This document shows, in pieces, positions 34,590-47,543 of a stretch of 64,000 nt of DNA (its first letter is position 1; every line of letters begins with the position of its first letter). The translations under genes and the position numbers were made by a program. The DNA comes from Chamaecyparis obtusa (taxonomy: Eukaryota; Streptophyta; Pinopsida; Cupressales; Cupressaceae), in the NCBI GenBank assembly GCA_027943335.1, contig BSBK01002078.1, positions 107,501 to 171,500 on the forward strand. The letters are read 5' to 3'. The notes beneath the pieces were generated by a model that was given only the letters and a program-made list of their open reading frames with translations, was not told the origin of the DNA and did not search any database.

Positions 34590-35322
34590 TGAGGACACTC
34601 TTGAGCTAAGTGCCCCATGGCACCACAAGTGTAGAAAGGTCCTCATAACTAAATCTGCACTCCCTGAGGCTTGGAGTACTGTAAACCTCTTTTCCTATTG
34701 GAGCCTCTGTAACCACCCCTAGAGGACTACTGAGTCCATGTGAGAGGTGTATAAGGTGCATGGGGTCTCTAGTCCCTCTTAGGACCCTGCAACTGCTAGT
34801 GCTTGGGATTAGAGCCTTGTTGTCCTTATAGTGCCCTCTATCACTAGTTTTTCTAAGGTTGTTTCTACTATTGAGGTTGTATGGCTCTAAATATCATTGA
34901 TGAGTACCTCTAATTACCCTTCCAAGGGGGTTTCTAATAACCAGATGACTAAGGTGTGGTATTACAATTCTGAGACCTATCATAAGATCCCCTCTTAATA
35001 TCCTTAGCTATCATGACTCTCTCAACTGTATAGCATAGATCCCTTAGTGGTGTCATGCACACCATGCCATATGTAGTGTGGTTCAATCTCTTGATAAAGA
35101 GATTGACTTGAAGCTTCTTATCCTTCATGTATTCTACATAAGGGAGGAGATTGAGGAGCTTACTCTCACACTAAGCCACAAAGTGTCCTCACTGCTGAAG
35201 ATTGTGAAACTCATCTATATGACACTACCTAAACTTCTCTGATAGGTATCTGGTCTAAAACCTCTCCAAGAAGGTCTCCCAAGTAAGGGTGTCAATGAAA
35301 AAGTGACCCTTGAACTCCCCCT
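34590..35322 (-). pseudogene. Chromovirus gag C-terminal half with zinc knuckle, decayed
   Basis: The nucleocapsid knuckle near 34,645-34,590 reads FYTCGAMGHLAQECPQ, a CCHC motif whose first Cys is Phe here. Upstream (to 35,322) lie basic, Gln/Arg/Ser-rich and capsid-like fragments in broken frames. At 35,322 gag is interrupted by a solo copia LTR and resumes at 36,585. Confidence 0.65.
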
Positions 35323-36579
35323 TGTTAGGAATAATAGTCCACAATACACTGAGAGGGGGGTGAATCAGTTGTATAACAAATTATTAAACTTTAAAATTTA
35401 AGCAACACAATATCAGATCTAATGAACATAATGAATGCTAGCACAATAACATAATATTTTGGTCTCGGGGAAACCCTGTTAAAGGTAAAAACCCCACTAG
35501 GAATTAGCACCCTCAAATGATGTACTGAGAGTATAGTTATCCTTGTTAGAAGATATAGCCCTATTAGGAGCTTATTGAAACATATAGTATATAGTTCTTG
35601 TTAGAGGACATACCCTGTTAGGAGTCAAGAATAAAAGGGAGGGCTCATTTCCCAAGGTTCACTACCCAAAGAAGGTTAAGTCCACCTTCAGAACTCATTG
35701 TTCACAACACAAGTGTATATGAAGAAATGCACAATCTTTTGAACTGTTCAGTAGCAAGTGTCTTTTCTTGATCAGTTTCAATGAAGTCCACCAATAAACC
35801 TCTTCTCTACATACACTAGACACAAGCTCATAGCTTTCACAACCTCTCTATATCATCTTCTTCTCATACATATCTTTTCCAAAGAAAAGACCTTTCATTT
35901 ATACCTTATTACAATTCTTATAAATAGGTTGGCCCATAAGGATTTCCTAATTACAAATAATTACATAACCCCTTGCTAAGATACACATGATATCTAGAAC
36001 AAGTCTACAATGATTATATTACAACAATTAAGGATCGACGTCCTTAATTCAAGTTCACCATCCATTATACAAGCTACATCTCTATAGTTGGCTTCCAAAT
36101 AGATCACCTTCTAGAGTACACACCACAACTGACATCATCCTACATTTCATACCTTGTGTAGTTCATAGAACACTCTTCAATACTCTATCTTTCATCTCTG
36201 AAGTTTGCATACACTGATTCCATATCTCCTGTAAGCTATACACAAAATACAAAGACTAACTCTGTCATTTCTCACTTTCACAGTCAATGATCAGTCTTCA
36301 CAAAAACATTTTCAACTCATCCAATATGAAGTAATAAATGATGCAATCTTGGATATAAGATCACAACATTTTCCTAAACTCTCATATATCTTCGTAGCAT
36401 TTGAAACATCCATACAGTGTCCATACACTGTGATAACCAGTCTGATTCCCTCATAGAAACATATGTTGACATCAGTGACAAAACAAAAATGACAATAGTA
36501 TGAGTGCCCATTCAATAACATAGTGATTAAATATATTAAATGTCTTAATCACCTCCCCATGCATTAGCAATATCCAACA
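35323..36579 (-). repeat. Solo copia LTR, minus orientation, in chromovirus gag
   Basis: Runs from TGTTAGG (35,323) to CCAACA (36,579), flanked by CCCCT (35,318-35,322) and CTCCT (36,580-36,584), a 5-bp target duplication with one C/T difference. No PBS, polypurine tract or internal sequence adjoins it, so it is a solo LTR left by recombination. Contains CCCTGTTAGGAG-type repeats at 35,470-35,630, the complement of those in the other copia LTRs. Length 1,257 bp. Confidence 0.9.
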
Positions 36580-36584
36580 CTCCT

Positions 36585-36789
36585 ATCTCCACCATGTGGA
36601 GGTTGTTCCTCTTAAAAGATGTATCACTATATGTGCCTTAAGATTACTTCCATAGGGTTGTAATCCAAAGCACATCCCTAGGATTAGAAGCCAAGAATTA
36701 GCCTTTGTCCCATCAATATAACTTAGAAAAAGTGGTGGATTGAGTCATAACAACTTTATGATTTGATCTTGTACATCCTGGGGTGCTCT
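36585..36789 (-). pseudogene. Chromovirus gag, middle piece
   Basis: Short piece of gag lying between the solo LTR and the large copia insertion. Minus-strand frames are broken. Assignment rests on continuity with the pieces on either side. Confidence 0.5.
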
Positions 36790-38094
36790 TGTTGGAGATT
36801 TTCCAGCAAGGTAGTGCTGACTGTATGTTTGTCATTGATGACAACATATGGTAAGTAGCATGCGTGGAAGACTTATGTAGTAAGATTTTAATATATACAA
36901 CATGGACATGTTATCAACATGATATCATGGGTGCAAAGGTTAACTATTAGAAAAGATAGTTATATAGCAGCTTGTATCAACAGTGTTCCTAACAGTGTTA
37001 CATACAGTATTCTATGAATGATTGTCTGTACAATTATCATCAAGCCTTTTGCATTTGGATATGTGATGGAGACATGTTAGCGATGTTACATTCATGGACA
37101 CAGAGTTTGATGATAGTAGAAGTGAAGTTATGCAATCTCTATTCACCAGTAGCAGTTTCCAGTGTTTATTCAGAAGAGCCAACAAAGATTATATTGGTTC
37201 AGGAGTTGCACCTATGATTTCAGTATGCATTCTTAGATTAGTACTTAGAGAAGAGTTAGTAATGTTTGGTTAAGAGCACATGATGTAATTCAACTTGAGG
37301 AGAAAGTTTCAGTTACTTTGGTAGAGCTGATAGTGTGTAGCGTGCATCTACATTTATTAATATTGGACAGGTCCCAGAATGTGTTGTGTGCTTAGTAGAG
37401 CCAAAAAAATTATTATTGGAGTATGTTATGATTTCTCTTTTATGATTTCAAGGTGGTTCTAATAGGCCAACTTGATTATATCATTTAGTGGAAAGATATT
37501 TATAGGCAGTTATTTGTGATTGCTAAGGCATGGTTCATAGTTGTTTGTGAAGAGTAGAGCAGAGTGTGCGAAGTGTTGAGCCATTAGCAGAAGGTCTATG
37601 TGACCAAGTAAACTATTTGTGCTATACATTGGAACTGATCTAGATAGTAGGTCAAAGCACAGTTCACCAAGATCTAGATATAGTGTGTATCTGTTATTTA
37701 GAAGGTTGTAGCCTTCAATCATTTGAGCAGTGTGCTCTTAGACAGTGCAGCCTCACCCCTAACAGGGTTAATTGTAAAAGACTCCTAATAGAGTTTGACC
37801 CTTGACCAGGTCACTGTACCAAATATATTGTAAAGAAACTCCTAACAGGGTTAAGGATCTTCTAACAAGGATCATAAAACACTAGTGCAGATTATTAGTG
37901 GGTGTCAATTCCCACCAGGGTTTTTACCTATTTGGGTTTCCCCATAACCAAAATATTGGTATTGTGTTCAAGTGTTCTTTCATTGTATTTATGCTTTATG
38001 TTTAAGTATACTTAATTGGATAAAGAATTGAAACTTGTAGATAACTGATTCACCCCTCGCCCCTCTCAGTTATCTCTTGGGACTATTCCTAACA
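36790..38094 (+). repeat. Copia 5' LTR (1,305 bp)
   Basis: Starts TGTTGGAGAT and ends CCTAACA. TATA-like GATATTTATAGGC near 37,495 is conserved in the 3' LTR near 43,300. CCTAACAGGG-type repeats lie at 37,745-37,870, followed by a pyrimidine-rich stretch (38,053-38,070) before the end. Confidence 0.93.
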
Positions 38095-38096
38095 AT

Positions 38097-38109
38097 TGGT
38101 ATCAGAGCC
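38097..38109 (+). promoter_or_regulatory. Copia primer binding site, initiator tRNA-Met
   Basis: TGGTATCAGAGCC, two bases after the LTR end; a perfect match to the classic copia PBS. Confidence 0.92.
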
Positions 38110-38151
38110 AAGTGCCTCGGAGAGAAATTTTAATAGCTTGAGGTTGATCAA

Positions 38152-41100
38152 ATGACATTCTTTAGAAAAGACAGTCCTAAGTTTGATGGAGAGAATTATC
38201 TTGATTGGAAGAATTAGATGATGACACATTTGTAGTGCATTGCTTTTGAAGTTTTTGAAGTGGCTATCAAGGAAGTTGAGATCCCCTCTCTAGAAGATCT
38301 TGCAAAGGATGATGCTACTAGCAAGCAGAAGGATTTGTTCCATTAGAATGCAATAGTAAAAGAAGCCCTTATCAATGCCCTATTTGATAGTGAGTTTTCA
38401 GAGATAAAGAAAGTAGACACAACCTACAAGATATGGAAACACCTAGAAGACATGTTTGAAGGATATAAGCAAGCAAAGAATGCACGTAGAAAGACATGGA
38501 AGAAAAAGTACAATACTTTGGAGATGCTACCTAAAGAGAACATAAGAGCCTACAACCAAAGGATCAATGAAGCAGTTGCTAGAATTAGAAACAATGGTGG
38601 TGAAATCTCAGAAGAAGACATCGTGGATAAAGTGATGACTACTTTGACTCCAGAATATCAGAACAAGATAAACATCCTTGATGAGACTATGCAATTTTCA
38701 AAAAATTTCAAAAGAGAGACCTTAATCAGCAAGATTTCTGCATTTGAGATATCAAGTTTGAAGACAGAGCCTAAAAGTGAGACAACCTTCAAAGCTTCAG
38801 TCCATGGTAAGAAATCCTGGAACACCTCTGGTAATTTTGATGATGATGAAGAAGAATCCCTAGATAATTTCATTGCTATGATTGCTAAAAGAGAAAATAA
38901 AGGAAAAGTAAAGTATGAAGGTCAATTACCATTCAAATGCTTTTCATGTAATAAGATTGGTCACTTTGCATCTAAGTGTCCTACAAGAGTTAAAAAGTTC
39001 AAGAATAAATACAAGCCTAAGTATACAAAGGAATGCTAGTTTGCTGGAGATAGAGTATCAGATGAAGAATCGGGAGAAGAGGAGATTGGATTCATTTCTC
39101 TTGAAGATGAAAAGAATTCACAAGAGTTAGCACTAATTTCACAAGTAGACATTAGGACAGACTAGATCATTGACAGTGGTTTCTCACATCACATGACAGG
39201 TGACAAAGATAGATTTGTTCATTTGAATAGATACAAAGGAGGCATGGTTAGATTTGGAGATAACACTCCTAAACCTATCATTGGTAGAGGAGCCATCACC
39301 CTAGATGGAAATAATAGCACTGATGATGTTCTTTATGTTGATGGTTTGAAACATAACCTATTGAGTGTTGGGTAGTTTCTTGACAAAGGCTATAGATTGG
39401 AGTTCAATGGAAACAAGTGTATCATTAACAACAAGGAAGGATAAATAATTGCATTAGGATCAAAGACTAAAGGTAATGTTTTTTAGCTTAATCCAGAAGC
39501 AAGTTGTTTTGTTGCTAAAGTAGATGATAGTTGGCTATGGCACAAAAGACTATGTCATATCAATTTTGATAACATAGTTAAGATCAGTAATGTTAAGGCA
39601 GTTAGAGACCTACCTTGCATAGCAAAGCTAGTTGATACTATATGCAAGGAATGTGTAATGGGAAAACATGTGAGGAATTCATTCAGGACCAAGCATAATT
39701 CAATAGAGAATAAACTAGATCTGATTCATACAGACCTATGTAGACCAACTCAAACAAGATCATACTATGGTGAAAGGTATTTCATTTTGTTTGTAGATGA
39801 TTATTCTAGAATGATGTGGGTTACGTTATTGAAAGATAAGTCAGAAGCATTTGAGAAGTTCAAAATATTTAAAGCTAAGATTGAGAATGAATCTAGACTT
39901 AAGATAAAATGTCTAAGGTCGGATAGAGGAGGAGAATTCACATCTGATAGATTTTATGAATACTGTGAAGAACATGGCATAAAGAGGCAGTTGAGTGCAC
40001 CTAGAACCCCTCAGTAGAATGGGATTGTAGAGAGAGGGAATATGATAATCCTTGATATAGTGCACACCATCATGATTGAAGGAAAATTTGCACACACCTA
40101 TTGGAGAGATGTGGTCAATATAATAGTCTATACAATCAATAGAATATAGTTAAGGCTTGGCACAGACAAGACACCTTATGAGCTATGGTTTGGTAATGTT
40201 ACCATAGTGAAATACTTTAGTATCTTTGGAAGAAAGTGCTACATCAAGAGGGATCAAGCAGTAGGCAAGTTTGATGCAAGAAGTGATGAATGTATTTTTT
40301 TTGGTAACTCTACTAAAAGTAAAGCTTATAGATGTTTTAACTTAATATTGAAAAAGATAATTGAAAGTGCTCATGTTAAGATTGATGAGAAGTTTATGGT
40401 TCAAGAAAGATATCATGATTACTCACCTATGATTGAAGATGAACCTAGACCCTCCAATAGTGAGACAATTGTTGAAGAGATGTTTGATAATATCAATGTA
40501 TTGTTCAATGAACTTTAAACAAGTGAAGAAAAACTTAGAAGGAAGATGAGACAATATCACCTAAAGTTCCAAAGTTTACATCTAGAAACCATTCCAAGAA
40601 TGACATCATTGGAGATCAGAGTGGAAAAGTCTTAACAAGATCAAAAATAAAGAATTAAACTAGCAATGAGGAGGTATGTTTACTATCTCAGATTGAACCT
40701 TTAAATGTTGAAGATGCATGTAATGATTCAGATTGGCATGATGCTATGAAAGAAGAACTAGATCAAATTATCAAGAATGACACTTGGGAACTGGTCCCAA
40801 GACTGAGTGATAAGAATGTGATTGGAACAAAATAGATATTCAGAAACAAGATGAATGAAGATGGTACAGTAGTAAGAAATAAAGAAAGGTTAGTATGTAA
40901 GGGATATGCACAAAGAGAAGGCATTGATTATTTAGACACATTTGCACCTATGAATAGATTAGAAGCTATTAATATGTTTCTAGCTTATGCAATAGTCAAA
41001 AAATTCAAAGTCTATTAGATGGATGTCAAGTCAGCATTCTTGAATGGAGAGCTAAAAGAAGAAGTATACATTGAGCAACTAGAAGGATTCACCCTATCAG

Positions 41101-42232
41101 ACAGACCTGATATGGTATGCAGATTGAAGAAAGTCCTCTATGGACTTAAGCAAGCCCCTAGAGCATGGTATGAGAGACTTGATGGATATCTAACTAAAAT
41201 TGGATTCAAGAAAGGAGTAGCATATTGTAATCTATTCATAAGAGAGACATCTGAAGGACTACTACTTGTAGCTATATTTGTTGATGACATAATATCTTTG
41301 GAGGTAATGACAAACTTAGTGCTGAATTTTCTAAGGAGATGCAGAGAAAATTTGAGATGAGCATGATTGGACCTATCAAATACTTTTTGGGATTGAATGT
41401 GTAGCAGATAGATAAAGGTATTTTCATTAATCAGTCCATGTATGTGAAAGAGATATTAAAGAAATTCAAGATAGATGATTGCAAGATAGTAGGGACACCT
41501 ATGCTAACTGGATACAAACTTACAAAAGAAGATGACTCACTAGTAGTAGATATAACATTGTACAAGTATATGATTGGAAAACTCATTTATCTTACTCAAA
41601 CTAAACTTGATATTTCCAATGTAGTTGGCATAGTTGGAAGATTTGTAGCAGAGCCTAAACAAAGTCACCTTATGGCAGTAAAAAGAATATTTAGATATTT
41701 TCAAGGCACTATAGACTATGGTCTATGGTATCCTAATTCATAAAATGTTGAGCTTCATGTATATACTGATGCATATTGGGAAGGATGCGTTGATGATAGA
41801 AAGAGTACATCAGGAGGAGAGGTGTTTCTTGGTGACATACTTGTCACTTAGACAAGCAAGAAGAAAAATTGTATCTCTCAGTCAACAATAGAAGAGGAGT
41901 ATGTTGGAGGAGCCCTGAATTATTCTACAATTGTGTGGATCAAGAAAATGATAAAGGATTTTGGAATTCAGATTGATTATCCTATTTTTATTCACTGTGA
42001 TAACATTAGCACTATCAACAGGTCAAAGAACCCTATGATGCATGCAAAGACAAAACACATTGAGATCAAGTATCACTTCCTAAGAGAGAAAGTGGTAGAG
42101 AAAGAAGTCCAGGTGGACTATGTGAGTACTAAAGATAAGATAGCATCCATATTCACAAAGCCCTTGCCAAAGGATACTTTTGAGTATCTTAGGGAGAAGT
42201 TGGGAGTAATTTCCTTCCTTGATTCTACTTAG
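38152..42232 (+). pseudogene. Copia gag-pol polyprotein with stops and two frameshifts
   Basis: ATG at 38,152 opens MTFFRKDSPKFDGENYLDWK, the copia gag entry; gag helices run to 38,870 and one zinc knuckle CFSCNKIGHFASKC lies at 38,938-38,979. Protease: IDSGFSHHMTGD (39,168), with Phe in place of the usual Cys/Ala. Integrase: WHKRLCHINF with CKEC, then Asp in LIHTDLC, Asp in LRSDRGGEF and Glu in [45 protein letters not shown] and catalytic FVDDII (41,278). RNase H: VYTDAYWEGCVDDRKSTSGG and HAKTKHIEIKYHFLREKV. The frame holds from 38,152 to ~40,520, shifts there and again near 41,290. Many stops are TAG (38,217, 38,343, 39,037, 39,163, 39,373, 40,015). Not functional. Confidence 0.92.
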
Positions 42233-42578
42233 AAGAATGAAGAAAGAGCATCAGTCCTTAGGGACTAATGGATGGTTGACTATTCTACTTTAGGAGTAGT
42301 ACCGGTGCTTAAAATGATTGGCCCCCTTTTCCATAGATGTCAAAGGGGGAGTAATATATAGTCATGAAAAATATAAGTAAAAGGAGTAATGTACTAAGGG
42401 GGAGTAGTATTCAGTTATGGAAGCAGTTCAGTTGAGGAAATGGAGAATGTTGAAGAATATTGCATTAGATGGAGGATTCATCCTTGGGAGATTTTTTATG
42501 AGGAAATGGAGAATTTTATACAAGAAATGTTCATTTGGATTAGTGGAGTTTTTCATTTCATATGTTTCCATCAATGCC

Positions 42579-42589
42579 AAAGGGGGAGA
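42579..42589 (+). promoter_or_regulatory. Copia polypurine tract
   Basis: AAAGGGGGAGA one base before the 3' LTR start, within CATCAATGCCAAAGGGGGAG. Two more GGGGGAG tracts lie upstream at 42,342-42,352 and 42,396-42,404. Confidence 0.85.
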
Positions 42590-42590
42590 T

Positions 42591-43665
42591 TGTTGGAGAT
42601 ATGCCAGCAAGCCAGTGATGATTGTATGTTTGTCATTGATAACAACATATGGTAAGTAGCATGTGTGGAAGAATTATGTAGTAATATTTTAATATATATA
42701 GCATGGACATGTTATCAGCATGATATCTTAGGCACAAAGGTTAACGGTTAGTACAGATAGTTATATAGTAGCTTGTGTCAGTAGTGTTCCTGATAGAGTT
42801 ATAGGAAGTGTTCTATGAGTGATTGTTCATACAGTTATCATGGATCCTTGTGCCTTTGGATATGTGATGGAGACATTTTAGTGATGTTACATTCATGGAT
42901 GCAGAGTCTGATGATCAGTAGAAGTGAAGTTATGTAGTCGCTATTCACCAGTAGCAATTTCTTGTGTTTATTCAGAAGAGCTGATAGAGATTATATTGGT
43001 TCAGGAGTTGTGCCTATCATTTCGGTATGCACCCTTGGATTAGTACTTAGAGAAGAGTTAGTAATGTTTGGTTAAGAGTGCATGATGTAATTCAGCTTAA
43101 GGAGAAAGTTTCAATTACTTTGGTTGAGCTGAAAGTGTGTAGCGTGCATCTACATTTATTAATATTTGATAGGTCCCAAAATGTGTTGCGTGCTTAGTAG
43201 AGCTGACATAATTATTATTGGAGTATGTTATGATTTCTCTAATATGATTTCAAGGGGGTTCTAACAGGCTGACTTGATTATATCATTTAGTGGAAAGATA
43301 TTTATAGGCAGTCATTTGTGATTGCTAAGGCATGGTTTAGAGTTGTTTGTGAAGAGCAGAGTAGAGTGTGTGAAGTGTTGAGCCATTAGTAGAAGATCTA
43401 TGTTACCAAGTAAAGTGTTTGTGCTATACATTGGAATTGATCCAGACAGTAGGCCAAAGCACAGTTCACCAATATCCAGATATAGTGTGTATCTGTTATT
43501 CAGAAGGTTGTAGCCTTCACTCATTTGAGTAGTGTGCTCTTGGATAGTGCATCCTCACCCCTAACAGGGTTAATTGTAAAAGACTCCTAACAAGGTCTGA
43601 ACCTTGACTAGGTCACTGTACTAAATATATTGTAAAGAAACTCCTAACAGGGTTAAGGATCTTCT
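42591..43665 (+). repeat. Copia 3' LTR, left piece
   Basis: Matches the 5' LTR from its TGTTGGAGAT start to GGATCTTCT, where Tat-2 is inserted. The final CTTCT (43,661-43,665) is the target duplicated by Tat-2. Confidence 0.93.
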
Positions 43666-46314
43666 TGTTGGTTCCTGGATAGGATTTTACACTCCATGAG
43701 ATACCAATATGCCCATGATGGATATTAAGGATTGGTTAGTTCCAAATGTGAGCAATCTATGAGCAATTGGACCAACTATAGGGATAAGACTACCCTCTTC
43801 TACTTTTGGCTCTGCAAAACCAAGGTGGGTGCACCTGATCCAATAGTATTAACTCTGACTGATAGTTCTAACTCTGCCCCTTATTTCTTTATTGGATCTT
43901 TCAATAGATGAATACAGTGAGAGAATAATAAACAAGAACCTATTGTTCATTGATCCTCCATCTCTGGGTAGGACAATACATAAATGTAAATAAAAGTAAA
44001 AGACTGGTAGTGATTTGAATGATTTGGGATTACAAGGCTTGAATCACTCTTCTCAACACAAAGATAGGAGAATATAGGCCAGTGCCTTATCCATTGGGAA
44101 AAATATTAAGGAAAAGGATGAATACAATGGTGTCTAAAATTGGTATTTAGACATAAACACAAATACCTCAACTCTTTCCTACTTATGAAAATCCTTCAAA
44201 TAAACTCCAAGAACACATATTCCACTTTGAGAAATATTTAATCTAACTCTAGGTTGGAACTCAAAGCACCAATACATTCATATAAACCTTATGCAAAGAT
44301 CTAAAGATTCAAAGAATAGAGAAAAGGAGAGCAAAGATCTGAGGTTTGTATTAAGTATAACCTTTCACCATGTGCATACAATATCCTGAATAACAAGCTT
44401 GCAAGATAAGAACTTGTACTTATTCTCTATTGTTTGATAAAATGATATCAAAAATTACAATCCTTGACTGAAAGCTAGGGTTTTAGAAATTTCTATCTTT
44501 TTAACACCTAAACTCCAATCCCATAGAATGATCATGAAAAATCCCTTTATACCAAGAGATGCAACAAGCAACTGATCATTCTAGGGTTACAAAAATTAAT
44601 CTAAAAACCTTTACAACAACCCCAAAGGGTTCACAATAACTACACTACTGAAACAGGTGAGATATTTGCAATTGAGTCGACATGCTTTATGTTTTCAATG
44701 CTATCCTTGGCTCCTTTTCAACAAATCTGATTTTATTATCTCACTGCCAAATTGCAATGAATGCCCTTCTACAATAATTCAACCCTGATATTCATTTGGC
44801 TCGGCATCATAGGAAACAAAATTGGATTTTAGCTATAATTTATGCCTTCTATATCCTTTCCCAACTACAATTTGTACTGAAAAATTCAATTCCTGGCCAC
44901 CGCATCGCTTTACATGACTCACTGGTTCAAAAACTCTAGCAAAAACCCTACAGGATATTTGAATTTGAATAAAAATGGTAACTGGCTCATCTTTAAAATG
45001 TGATCGTTGATCTATTTTATTCCCAGTAGATTGGGCAGCTCGTAGAATCCCACAATAGTCAACAAAAAACCTTTAAAAATCACTTTACACATCACCAAAC
45101 CCTCAACCAATGAAAAATGATCACATCGATGATGAATTGAAATTTTGGACCCACTCCTTCCTTCATAAGCTTTAAAATGAACGACTAGCATAAGGTCGCA
45201 TAGCCTCAAAAGATTCTATGCAATGATATGCCCACCATTAGATCTTCTATCTCTGCATCCCTTAGAAACTCTTGGGCCCACTGACATGTCTGCATACCTA
45301 AAATCCATAGCCAATCAAAACCTGACATCTCATCAACACATGGTAATCGGTCCCACTAAACATTTTGTCTAAGTTGCCAGAAATTAGAAAATACTTTATA
45401 ACCCTGGGCCCGCCTACAAACAGCTAGATGTCATCATACCATTCATTACCTCCGCCCAGTCAACTCTGACACAAGACCCACTACCCTTGGCATCTAATCA
45501 GATGACATGCATAAGATCACATGGGGGAAGAATATTCCATGTGATCATATGCTGACCGTCGATCAAAAATCTTTGACACAGGCCCCACTACAAGCTCCAC
45601 CTCATTATCATGTGGACCAATTAAAAACTGCCAACTGCACACACCTGGCAGTGGACCCGCTGAAAGAAAAGATTACATCACATAAAAGAATCAATGGTTG
45701 TCTTATAATCTCATGCATCTGACACATCCTTTGTGAAGACACACCCACCGTTGATCTCTGTAGATGTCAGAGCCTTCTGACATGCCGATAAATAGGACCC
45801 ACTACCCTTGCCAAATCAACAATAGGTGGACCAATCACAGACTGCCAATCGTGCAACTATGTCAGATGGTCCTACATCTTTGAAACACCATGTCATTAGG
45901 AAAGATCAATAGCCAGTGTAAGATTGCAAGCCTCTGACACATTGCTTGCGAAGATATGCCAACTATTAGATGCAGATGTTGTCAGAGCCGGGCCCAAGAA
46001 AGAAATAAGGTAAAAAACTATAGGAAATATTAAAGCGCTAGACTTAGGAAAAATCACACCGACGAACTTAGGAAAAATAAAGCTAGGTACTTAGAGACTT
46101 AGGGAAAAAGAAGACCATCAGGTGAAAAGTATTTAACACACATGTGTTATAAATTTTTTAAGAGGCCCAAAAAGTAATGCTTAATTAGAATAGGGCTAGG
46201 GCACACTTAGGGTTTTCCTTGCAAACAACTAGATTTTTGAATTTTGCCTAGGGTTTTTGCTAGGAAGATGGGAGAAATACCTGCAGAGGCATGGAATTTT
46301 TTCTTGTGCTAACA
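43666..46314 (-). repeat. Tat-2 3' LTR (2,649 bp)
   Basis: Plus-strand TGTTGGTTCC at the left end and GTGCTAACA at the right. Matches 53,814-56,460 throughout, with the same length within 2 bp. No coding region supported inside. Confidence 0.95.
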
Positions 46315-46464
46315 GTGGCTCATGCTCGGGGATGTGCATCTTCTACAGATACAATGAGAAGCTAGAATCTCCTAGTACAGTAGACTAGAACCAAATTTTT
46401 TGACAAAAACAAGGAATTGCACACAAAAACCTAAACAAAACCTGTACAGAAACTGCCAAAACTT
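46315..46464 (-). other. Tat-2 3' untranslated stretch, no clear polypurine tract
   Basis: 150 bases between the integrase stop and the 3' LTR. On the minus strand the bases abutting the LTR are CCCCGAGCATGAGCCAC, which is mixed, not a purine run. Nothing else is recognised. Confidence 0.7.
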
Positions 46465-47440
46465 TTAGGAGAAATAGAATTTCAAAAAGTGACTATGAAT
46501 AGGCAACTCCAGGAGTTCTCCTGTCAAATTCTTTAGAATGTAAGAACCTACTCCCCATTTTTCTTCAATAATATATGGGCCTAACCATATGGGATCAAAT
46601 TTCCCATGTTTTCCTTTGTGTTGCATTCTTACATTCCACATTAATACCATGTCTCCCTCTGCAAAATTTCTCTGAGTAGTCCTTCTATCATACAGGACTT
46701 TGCACTGGGCCTGCAAATTCTCATTCTTGATGTGTGCATCATTCCTTACCTCATTTAATTGAATCAGGTCATTCATTCTAACTGTAATATCTTCTTTAAC
46801 ATCTTCATCATATTTCTAAATGAATTGATACATCTGCAATAAGTTATTTTGAGGTAATCTTGCATTTATTCCATACACTAAGTCAAAAGGGGCACACCCT
46901 ATTGCTTTTTTTATTGTAACCCTATCAGCCCACAAGGCTTGTAATAACTTTGAATCCCAAGCCTTCTTGTTCTTGTCCAGAACTCTTTTCAAAATCTTGA
47001 TTAAACTTTTATTACTAGATTCTGCCTGGCCATTACCTTGTGGATGATAAGTAGATGAATATGAAATTTTAATACCATTATGTCGGCAGAAATCAACAAA
47101 CTCTTCTGACCTAAAACATAATGCATTATCAACCACCATGGTCTTTGGGCAACCAAATCTTGTCAAGATATTCTGCATCATAAAATCTGTTACCACCTTG
47201 CTAGTTGCTCTTCTGGTAGGAATTGCCTCAACCTACTTAGTGAAATAATATGTTGCTACTAAGATGTAGGAATGCCCACCACTGGATTTATTAGGGATTT
47301 CACCAATGAAATCCATACCCCACTTCTGGAAAGGGGCTTGAATAGAAATAGGTCTAAGAGGCAAATTCTCACTGAATTTTAGTTTTCCTGCAAACCTTTG
47401 GCAAGGATCACACTTCTTGACAAACTGATGGGTATCCTTG
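46465..47440 (-). pseudogene. Tat-2 integrase, nearly complete but interrupted
   Basis: Right to left: CDPCQRF of the zinc finger near 47,410, core with Asp in WGMDFIGEI (47,310), Asp in MVVDNALCF (47,137) and Glu in GNGQAESSNKS (47,030), so DDE is complete. The C-terminal domain has VLMWNVRMQHKGKHGKFDPI, WLGPYIIEEKWGVGSY and an end HSHFLKFYFS at 46,465. Two stops interrupt it (near 47,236 and 46,815). The zinc-finger part upstream is shifted in frame around 47,450-47,540. No chromodomain follows. In an intact relative this would insert the cDNA. Confidence 0.88.
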
Positions 47441-47543
47441 AAAAGTGAAGGCCACCAAAAACTACCCTGATGATCTTGTGGGCTATGGTCTTAGCCATGT
47501 AATGTCCTCCACAAATTCTACTATGCATTTCATGCATCAAGAG

